Positions 1 through 4,337 of a stretch of 6,445 nucleotides of DNA are shown piece after piece. The translations under genes were made by a program, and so were the position numbers. The DNA is from an uncultured Planctomycetaceae bacterium. GTDB lineage: Bacteria; Planctomycetota; Planctomycetia; Planctomycetales; Planctomycetaceae. Under the pieces are notes generated by a model. That model made no database searches. It was given only the letters and a program-made list of their open reading frames with translations, and was not told the DNA's origin. The stretch covers positions 1 to 6,445 of the forward strand of contig CAIXQV010000051.1 in the NCBI GenBank assembly GCA_903921605.1, given 5' to 3'. Positions within the stretch are counted from its first letter, which is position 1. Each line of letters opens with the position of its first letter.

Positions 1-35
1 TATCCCTTGATGAGTTGCTCCTCAGCAGAGCTCAT
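1..35 (-). CDS. Possible 5' end of a gene running off the left edge
   Basis: On the minus strand an ATG at 33-35 opens a frame that reads MSSAEEQLIKG and stays open to the window edge. The same frame is open back to a TAG at 118-120, but other start candidates there (for example GTG codons) would add a Cys-rich segment that looks less protein-like. A purine-rich GGAG sits directly against the ATG, too close to be an ideal ribosome-binding site. The acidic start ending in EEQLIKG resembles the first residues of many ECF-type sigma factors, but eleven residues are far too few to assign a family. It may equally be chance. Confidence 0.25.
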   Translation of the reverse strand, partial: MSSAEEQLIKG

Positions 36-147
36 CTCCGTTTCGTCTGACACATGATGATAGATCACATTTGGACAACGCGCCGTGCAGAGTCCAAAAC
101 ATCCAATCCAGAGCGCCTACCATTTCTGGGGAACTTCAGATCACAAT

Positions 148-165
148 CGAATACCAGTGTATTCG
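148..165. repeat. Perfect 7-bp hairpin with 4-nt loop
   Basis: CGAATAC at 148-154 and GTATTCG at 159-165 are exact reverse complements around the loop CAGT. There is no T-run after it on either strand, so it is not a classic intrinsic terminator. It lies 14 bp from a second perfect inverted repeat. Confidence 0.6.
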
Positions 166-179
166 GCTGTTTCCTGCAT

Positions 180-203
180 TGCAATTGACTCTATTCAATT
201 GCA
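180..203. repeat. Perfect 8-bp inverted repeat around an 8-nt loop
   Basis: TGCAATTG at 180-187 and CAATTGCA at 196-203 are exact reverse complements with the spacer ACTCTATT. The AT-rich arms, each containing the palindrome CAATTG, could form an RNA stem or act as a two-fold symmetric protein-binding site. No gene starts nearby in either direction that would identify it as an operator. Confidence 0.6.
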
Positions 204-230
204 CTGTTTTGCACCCCATTTCACCCCGAA

Positions 231-250
231 GTGGTGAGAAGTGGTGAGTA
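231..250 (+). repeat. Tandem 10-bp direct repeat GTGGTGAGAA / GTGGTGAGTA
   Basis: Two adjacent decamers at 231-240 and 241-250 differ at one base. The first copy also pairs with TCACC at 221-225 (GGTGA at 233-237, loop CCGAAGT). The exact reverse complement of the first decamer, TTCTCACCAC, recurs at 497-506 inside the large hairpin at 488-533. The three copies suggest a repeated sequence word rather than chance, but there is no terminal structure that would define a mobile element. Confidence 0.5.
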
Positions 251-487
251 AATGACTTGGCATCTCCTCGGCCATGTTCAAATCTCAGCGATTCTGTGGA
301 AAAGTGTACGCGGTTAACGTGCGGTTCTGCCGTTCCATCCGCTCCAACATTTCCGGCCCCATGCCTGACGGAACTGCTGCTGCTGCTGTGGTGTTCAGCA
401 TTTGCATGTCGTGGGCAGAAAAATTGATTGCTCGATGGGACACCATTCCGCAGACAGGCCGGGAAGGACCCAAACATGGGGGACTGC

Positions 488-533
488 CTTTTTTTGTTCT
501 CACCACAATTGCTGGTTCCGTGAACAAAAAAAG
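488..533. repeat. Long interrupted hairpin with 12-bp perfect outer stem
   Basis: The arm at 488-499 (C, seven T, GTTC) is an exact reverse complement of 522-533 (GAAC, seven A, G). Inside, after a 2/5-nt asymmetric internal loop, ACCA at 502-505 pairs with TGGT at 513-516 around the loop CAATTGC. The outer stem puts a T-run on one side and an A-run on the other, so each strand carries both. It is not a standard terminator, because the T-run lies in the 5' arm of the stem. It may be a small REP- or MITE-like element or a structured RNA piece. Confidence 0.6.
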
Positions 534-1325
534 TGCCATCGACCACCACTGCCGACGGTCGCAAGTGCTGGGAGGGACCCGGATATTCGCCAATTTTGTG
601 GACGCATACACGTGCGGGCACAGGGTATCGTGGTCCGTGCGTCAACCAGATTTCACCCACCGCCCCGCACCGGCCCCCACCCCGATGGATAATTTCCCGT
701 CGGCATGTTCTTGATTGCCTCGGCGAATCCTTAGAGACACATTCGCTCCGCAGCGTACCCTGCGTGGCCTGCCGGGGATTTCGGGAGGACCCAATCACTG
801 ACCAGACAAACCGGCCCCAGACCCCGAGATTGTATCTCCCGCCGGACTGTGTGTGACAGCATTCGGGGCTTTACTGATCTCATCTGGTTTTGAGTCGTGA
901 GACGGGACCCAAAGACACCCGGGGCTTGACGATTGCAGAGTGCCCCCAGACCCCAACGAAGGGCAGACGCACAGACTTTCTGTTGTGACCCCGGGACTGA
1001 TTCGGGCGTGTGACAATTACCAAACCCCAAAGGGACCCGCTGCCAATTCTGACCGGACACAATGCCCCTGACCCCACGCAACACGCTCTGTCTGCCGTAA
1101 GCAAAACAAACTGTCGAGCTGCTGTCGGCGTGTGTGGTAAGGCGGCAAAGTGCCACAGGGGGACCCGTCGTTCGAACCCGTTCCTTGCCGGTATTGCAAG
1201 CTGCGGCTGGATGCCCTCCTGTGATCGCAATTAGACACGAACCATCTGCGTTCGGCAATGATTTGTTACGCCGTGCCACTCGGTCAGCAGCACCCCAGCT
1301 TGATGCTGGATTCATCAGGGGTCTG

Positions 1326-1354
1326 TTGACAATCTCCAGCGAATCAGTTGTTGT
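1326..1354 (+). promoter_or_regulatory. Weak sigma-70-like promoter candidate for the 1428 gene
   Basis: A perfect -35 hexamer TTGACA lies at 1326-1331. At a 17-bp spacing the matching -10 position (1349-1354) reads TGTTGT, only three of six matches to TATAAT. The distance to the ATG at 1428 would give a leader of about 70 nt. The poor -10 makes this a suggestion only. Confidence 0.2.
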
Positions 1355-1427
1355 GTCGTCTGCGTCAGTGACACCTTGCTGCTTGGAACCTTTTTGGAAA
1401 GAGGCATCTGGAAAGTAGAGAAACCAA

Positions 1428-1811
1428 ATGTGGCAGGAACTCATGCTGAATGTCCCGAAGATTCTATTGCTGTGGGCGGTTTTTTCAGTTACCGCAGTCG
1501 CGATTCTATTTGTGTCTCTGCATGCTTTAATTCGAGCAACCGGCTGGTTTGAAAAGCGTTTTGAATCGACTCATTTGAAACGTGTCAGAGTGAATTTTGA
1601 GGAAAACTACAGTCAGGAGTTTTGTGAATCAACGTGGGGCGTGAGAGTTGTCGCTGTTGCCCAAGAAGAGTCTCGAGACATCGTGAGAGTTTTCTTTGGC
1701 GACATGCGTCCTCAACAGTTCAAGGTGTTTTTTGTGGATCGGTGCAGTGGAGACATTGTGGAGTTGGTCGGTCGTGAGTGTGAGCCGTTCGAACTTCGCC
1801 ACTGGTATTAG
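1428..1811 (+). CDS. Small single-span membrane protein of unknown function
   Basis: The 127-residue product has a hydrophobic helix at about residues 11-35, then a basic juxtamembrane stretch (RATGWFEKRFESTHLKR) and a soluble part at 52-127. By the positive-inside rule the soluble part should face the cytoplasm. That part alternates short beta-like runs (VRVVAVAQ, DIVRVFFG, FKVFFVD) and ends SGDIVELVG. This pattern is reminiscent of PepSY-like small domains, where a strand ends in D-x-x-T/S-G-x-I-V, but I do not recognise the family and would not name it. The ATG at 1428 follows GTAGAGAAACCAA, which offers only a weak ribosome-binding site; an ATG at 1443 is an alternative start. The stop at 1809-1811 abuts the end of the receiver remnant on the other strand. 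Clean amphipathic and hydrophobic layout supports coding, in contrast to the frames upstream. Confidence 0.7.
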   Translation: MWQELMLNVPKILLLWAVFSVTAVAILFVSLHALIRATGWFEKRFESTHLKRVRVNFEENYSQEFCESTWGVRVVAVAQEESRDIVRVFFGDMRPQQFKVFFVDRCSGDIVELVGRECEPFELRHWY

Positions 1812-1918
1812 TCTTTTGGCAATGGGCATTCAGCTCTATACGGCTTGACTATTACAAACAAACTGATCGGGCCGAATAGTTCCCCCATGCTCTGTCCGGC
1901 TCAAGCTTTATCAGCGGT
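1808..1918 (-). pseudogene. Untranslated C-terminal remnant of the receiver-domain gene
   Basis: Downstream of the TAG at 1919-1921, the same minus-strand frame continues TADKA, a TGA at 1901-1903, then AGQSMGELFGPISLF and VIVKPYRAECPLPKD before a TAA at 1808-1810. In receiver domains the strand ending in VVLL is followed by T/S-A-x-x-D and, about 20 residues on, by a hydrophobic strand ending K-P-F/Y that carries the conserved Lys. Both pieces are here in the right order and frame and at roughly the right distance. The simplest reading is that the gene once ran to about 1808 and acquired two nonsense codons. The similarity of the middle part is weak, so this rests mainly on the TAD and VIVKPY matches. 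Confidence 0.45.
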
Positions 1919-2182
1919 CTACAACAGAACAACTGGAAACGTGTCCTTTCTGCCTACAAGTTGCTCAACCAGTTCGGTCCCCATAGAACCCAACAGGCGA
2001 ATCTCAGCCAGCACCACGCCACGCTGGTGGTTCCGTTTGTCGATCAGGAACTCCCTGCCCGTTTGGTATTCAGTGACATCGTATCCGGACTGTCGCACTC
2101 CGTCGGCCATGTCACGGCATTGATGCCGATCCTGCATGATAAGAAAAACGGTGGCCTTCTTGTCCGATGCCTTCTTAGCCAT
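1919..2182 (-). CDS. Truncated, degenerate response-regulator receiver domain
   Basis: The 87-residue frame starts MAKKASDKKATVFLIMQD and follows the FixJ/NtrC-type receiver pattern: first strand VFLIM, helix, SGYDVTEYQTGREFL as second strand and helix, GVVLAEIRLLGSMGTEL as the phosphorylation-site strand and loop, and FPVVLL as the fourth strand. It then stops, so the last strands and any output domain are missing. Aligned on the IR-x-x-G-x-x-G motif, the phosphoacceptor Asp is Glu60. The acidic pair after strand 1 reads Met16-Gln17, with only Asp18 remaining. Phosphorylation by a histidine kinase is therefore unlikely. The ATG at 2180-2182 was preferred, with GGAA about 10 nt upstream. The frame also allows a TTG start at 2287, which would add 35 residues of unlike composition. 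It lies on the same strand as, and 145 bp downstream of, the four-helix membrane protein. It is either a young pseudogene or a short phosphorylation-independent receiver fragment. Confidence 0.55.
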   Translation of the reverse strand: MAKKASDKKATVFLIMQDRHQCRDMADGVRQSGYDVTEYQTGREFLIDKRNHQRGVVLAEIRLLGSMGTELVEQLVGRKDTFPVVLL

Positions 2183-2235
2183 TGGTGCCGTTCCATGGGT
2201 GGGGGTTACAGTGTCCTCACGAATGATAGCTATGC

Positions 2236-2272
2236 AACTTTTGACGTCCAGGCGGCCGATTGCGGAAAAGTT
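2236..2272. repeat. Inverted repeat AACTTTT / AAAAGTT upstream of the receiver gene
   Basis: Seven-base perfect arms at 2236-2242 and 2266-2272 enclose 23 bp that contain the palindromes GACGTC (2243-2248) and CGGCCG (2253-2258). It lies 54-90 bp before the preferred receiver ATG, where an operator or leader hairpin could act. Nothing further supports a function. Confidence 0.35.
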
Positions 2273-2311
2273 CCCTTCAAGGCGCAAGAAGAGTCAACAC
2301 CGCATCGAATC

Positions 2312-2321
2312 CATGATCATG
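2312..2321. repeat. Ten-base palindrome CATGATCATG between two minus-strand genes
   Basis: A perfect 10-bp palindrome lies 7 bp past the stop of the four-helix membrane protein and about 130 bp before the receiver start. It could be a regulator site for the receiver gene, but a palindrome of this length can occur by chance. Confidence 0.25.
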
Positions 2322-2327
2322 CGTTCG

Positions 2328-2780
2328 TTAATCGTTTGATGTTTCGCTGTTGAGTTGCGTCGTTTGAATTCGTCGCATTTGATTGCGTTGGATGAGCGGA
2401 CCGGCAATCGCACCGACGATCGAGCCCAATAAGAACTGCTTGATTGTTTCAGACCAAAATATCTTGTCATTCATTCCCAGAAGAATTCCGCCACCAGTCA
2501 TGATTGCGAACGAAAGCCCCATCAAAAAGGCCCAACTAATGAATGCTGGCAGCCTCAGCTTTGAAAGAACTATTGCACCAAATACACCAATAAACGCTGA
2601 CATCCCAACTAACATCAAGCCGTTCTTGACTGCCCAGTCGAACCCCTGCGCGGCGTCGCCGCCTTCTCCGAACGCACCATCGCAATAGCCCATCACCGCA
2701 CCCACAATGAAAATCGACAATCCGAGACCGCAAAAAACGGCGGCACTTACGATCCACGGTCGCTTTGTTGTTTCTTTCAT
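2328..2780 (-). CDS. Four-helix integral membrane protein, unknown family
   Basis: The 150-residue product has four clear hydrophobic spans at about residues 9-31, 54-74, 77-102 and 113-131. These are rich in Gly and small residues (AIMTGGGILLG, LLGSIVGAIAG), as in helix-packed small membrane proteins. The first loop (32-50) is acidic and Gly-rich. The hairpin between spans 2 and 3 is basic (SKLRLP), and the tail (QRNQMRRIQTTQ) is basic then polar. This predicts both termini in the cytoplasm. The ATG at 2778-2780 is the only usable start: upstream in frame there is no ATG, GTG or TTG before a TGA. The site before it (GGGTGCAGC) is a poor ribosome-binding sequence. No catalytic or binding motif is visible and I do not recognise a family. 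Confidence 0.82.
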   Translation of the reverse strand: MKETTKRPWIVSAAVFCGLGLSIFIVGAVMGYCDGAFGEGGDAAQGFDWAVKNGLMLVGMSAFIGVFGAIVLSKLRLPAFISWAFLMGLSFAIMTGGGILLGMNDKIFWSETIKQFLLGSIVGAIAGPLIQRNQMRRIQTTQLNSETSND

Positions 2781-2869
2781 GCTGCACCCATAGACAAGGT
2801 AGAACGATGTCGGTGACGGGATTCGAAGTCATTGATTAGCGATTTTACCACTGGTGATACATTCTGCCA

Positions 2870-3005
2870 CTGTCCCACCAAACCCGGCGTGCACTTTATT
2901 AAATCCCATGCGTGCAAAGTCGCGGCGAGCCACGAAGTCCTTTCCGGCAGGCAGGATTTTCTCCGCAGGCGAACCCCCGCGCGATGCTGTCCCACTAAAT
3001 TCGGC
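2870..3005 (+). repeat. Degenerate 19-bp direct repeat pair, 117 bp apart
   Basis: CTGTCCCACCAAACCCGGC at 2870-2888 recurs as CTGTCCCACTAAATTCGGC at 2987-3005. Sixteen of nineteen bases agree and all three differences are C in the first copy and T in the second. Sequence between the copies contains no gene. The pair may be a relic of a duplicated regulatory or REP-like unit. Confidence 0.5.
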
Positions 3006-3164
3006 TTGATTTAAGCAAACCGCCTGCGCCCAAAGTGACCGCTAGCAACAAAGGCCCGATCGGTCAGCGGCACCTGCGGAAGTCCGCGACTACGCCATTT
3101 GTTTGATAATTTGAGCCGGACGCTTGCAGAAGTGACTGGCGACTCTGTTAGAAACCTATGCAAT

Positions 3165-3181
3165 ACTGACTCCTGATCAGT
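3165..3181. promoter_or_regulatory. Possible operator or leader stem before the kelch gene
   Basis: ACTGA at 3165-3169 and TCAGT at 3177-3181 form a perfect 5-bp stem with a 7-nt loop, and CTGATCAG at 3173-3180 is an overlapping 8-bp palindrome. It lies 68-84 bp upstream of the kelch ATG, a usual distance for a control site. There is no known consensus that it matches. Confidence 0.2.
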
Positions 3182-3235
3182 CTTCCCTGCTCACAGAATT
3201 TCCCACCGCGTGATTTTTCCGGACAGATCTTTTGT

Positions 3236-3242
3236 AAGAGGA
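3236..3242 (+). promoter_or_regulatory. Ribosome-binding site deciding the kelch start
   Basis: AAGAGGA at 3236-3242 ends 6 nt before the ATG at 3249, an ideal Shine-Dalgarno placement. A longer in-frame start, GTG at 3210, has no such site and would put charged residues ahead of the signal peptide. The ATG at 3249 is therefore the start. Confidence 0.75.
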
Positions 3243-3248
3243 ATTTCG

Positions 3249-4322
3249 ATGACGAATAGACGCGGGCATTTTACTTGTCGGCTAATCGCAGTTGTTCTGC
3301 TGGCTTTCGCTTTCAACTCGACCTCCGAAACAACTCAAGCCGCTGAAGACGCCGAGTACGAATGGAAACTGGTCACAATGAAAGCGCCATGGATGGGGCG
3401 CGATGGAGCGGGGATTCTGAGCTTCAAAGGTGAGCTCTTCCTGCTGGGAGGATGGAACCCCGGCAATCGTGCTGTCTTCCCGATGATCTGCAACAACGAT
3501 GTCTGGTCATCCAAAGACGGCGCCGAGTGGGCTCTGATGAAACCGAACACTTTCAAAGACGCATCTTTCGACCGTGCCTCTGACTGGGAAGGTCGACACA
3601 CCGCCGGCTACGTTGTTTACAAAGACAAAATGTGGATCATCGGTGGCGACGCCAATCAAAGACACTACCAGAATGATGTCTGGAACTCTGACGACGGCAA
3701 GACATGGAACTATGTCAACAAGGGAAAAGATGTCCCATGGGCTCCAAGAGTTTTGCATTACACCGTCGTGCACGATGACAAGATGTGGGTGATTGGAGGC
3801 CAGAATCTGCCGCAGTTCGGTGGTGGCGACGAAGACTTCTTTTATCAGGATGCGTGGACGTCGACTGATGGCGTGGAATGGACTCTGGTAAAGCCTGAGG
3901 AACCGCGTTGGTCACCGCGAGGAATGATCGGCGGAGCAGCCGTGATGAACGGACGAATCTGGATGCTTGGTGGCGGTCGGTATGATACTCCTCGAGTCGG
4001 CCGGTTGTTTCATAACGATGTCTGGAGTTCCGCTGACGGAGTTCACTGGACTGAACATACCAAAGCGGCTCCCTGGCATCCTCGCCAGTACCATGACGTG
4101 GCGGCCTGGGACAATAAGCTCTGGGTGATGGAGGGATATCACGTCGAAGGAGGAAACCGCAACGACGTGTGGTATTCAGCGGACGGCGTTGAATGGAAGG
4201 AACTGCCCAACACGCCATGGAAACCGCGCCACGCCGCAAGTCTCGTCGTTCACAACGGAGTCCTGTGGATGATTGCTGGCAATAATATGGAACCAGATGT
4301 CTGGCGGCTGGAACGCAAGTAA
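3249..4322 (+). CDS. Secreted six-bladed kelch-like beta-propeller protein
   Basis: The 357-residue product begins with a Sec signal peptide: basic MTNRRGHFTCR, hydrophobic LIAVVLLAFAF, and a likely cleavage after TQA at residue 31. It should be exported. The mature part is six repeats of about 45-60 residues. Each has a W-x-P/G-R entry, a hydrophobic strand, a K-x-W-V-I-G-G-like kelch strand (GELFLLGG 61-68, KMWIIGG 127-133, KMWVIGG 178-184, RIWMLGG 236-242, degenerate LWVMEG 291-296 and LWMIAG 339-344) and a D-V/A-W strand. Five repeats also carry S-x-D-G-x-x-W (88-94, 147-153, 205-211, 261-267, 310-316), a turn like a shortened Asp-box. The last blade lacks it and is probably closed by the N-terminal YEWKLV (37-42), the usual 'velcro' closure. 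No catalytic residues of galactose oxidase are recognisable, so a binding or scaffolding role outside the cytoplasm is likelier than an enzyme. It converges with the kinase gene 15 bp away. Confidence 0.93.
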   Translation: MTNRRGHFTCRLIAVVLLAFAFNSTSETTQAAEDAEYEWKLVTMKAPWMGRDGAGILSFKGELFLLGGWNPGNRAVFPMICNNDVWSSKDGAEWALMKPNTFKDASFDRASDWEGRHTAGYVVYKDKMWIIGGDANQRHYQNDVWNSDDGKTWNYVNKGKDVPWAPRVLHYTVVHDDKMWVIGGQNLPQFGGGDEDFFYQDAWTSTDGVEWTLVKPEEPRWSPRGMIGGAAVMNGRIWMLGGGRYDTPRVGRLFHNDVWSSADGVHWTEHTKAAPWHPRQYHDVAAWDNKLWVMEGYHVEGGNRNDVWYSADGVEWKELPNTPWKPRHAASLVVHNGVLWMIAGNNMEPDVWRLERK

Positions 4323-4337
4323 TATTGCGGCAGTCGA

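Larger units (their letters stand above)
36..1427. other. Gene-free stretch of about 1.4 kb with hairpins and degenerate repeats
   Basis: No open frame here looks like a real protein. The longest frames (minus 136-798, minus 731-1444, plus 274-714) overlap one another on both strands. They are rich in Ser, Arg, His and Cys, lack hydrophobic cores or recognisable motifs, and have no good ribosome-binding sites. What the stretch does hold is listed separately: perfect inverted repeats at 148-165, 180-203 and 488-533, a tandem 10-mer at 231-250, a CTG x5 run at 374-388, and a series of GGACCC-type motifs between 466 and 1166. It could be an untranslated structured RNA, the remains of REP-like or insertion elements, or a decayed gene region. 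The sequence alone does not decide. Confidence 0.6.
2781..3235. other. Gene-free divergent region between the membrane protein and the kelch gene
   Basis: This roughly 450-bp stretch separates two divergently transcribed genes, so it must hold promoters for both. I could not find a -35/-10 pair with good spacing on either strand. It contains a degenerate 19-bp direct repeat (2870-2888 and 2987-3005), the inverted repeat TGACCG / CGGTCA flanking about 3038-3068, and the stem ACTGA / TCAGT at 3165-3181 with the overlapping palindrome CTGATCAG (3173-3180). Short frames here have no protein character. Confidence 0.55.

Noticed and set aside
374..388. CTG x5 trinucleotide run
   Set aside because: Too short to call a microsatellite of interest; noted only.
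274..714. Plus-strand open frame of 146 codons
   Set aside because: Begins in a region without a ribosome-binding site and reads through the A/T hairpin at 488-533. It has no domain and resembles random translation.
136..798. Minus-strand open frame of 220 codons
   Set aside because: Rich in Ser, Arg, His and Cys with no hydrophobic core or motif, a non-ATG-quality start, and overlapped by equally long frames on the other strand.
1167..1190. GTTCGAAC resembling a tRNA T-loop
   Set aside because: The flanking bases do not pair into a 5-bp T-stem, and no acceptor or anticodon arms are found around it.
731..1444. Minus-strand open frame of 237 codons
   Set aside because: Composition is not protein-like, there is no recognisable domain, and its start overlaps the beginning of the better-supported gene at 1428.
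2183..2287. TTG-started extension of the receiver gene
   Set aside because: It has unlike composition and a rare start codon, and it covers the inverted repeat at 2236-2272. The ATG at 2182 with an MAKK start fits receiver N-termini better.
3060..3095. GGTCAGCGG...GCGGAAGTCCGC resembling SRP RNA or RNase P motifs
   Set aside because: The conserved GGAAGG-GCAGC core of SRP RNA and the GAGGAAAGTCC of RNase P are absent. Only a short local palindrome is present.
3210..3248. Upstream GTG start for the kelch protein
   Set aside because: No ribosome-binding site, and it would put 13 residues before a textbook signal peptide. The ATG at 3249 has AAGAGGA at ideal spacing.
3715..4239. Minus-strand open frame of 174 codons inside the kelch gene
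   Set aside because: Shadow of the kelch coding sequence, with Arg/Ser/Pro-rich random composition.
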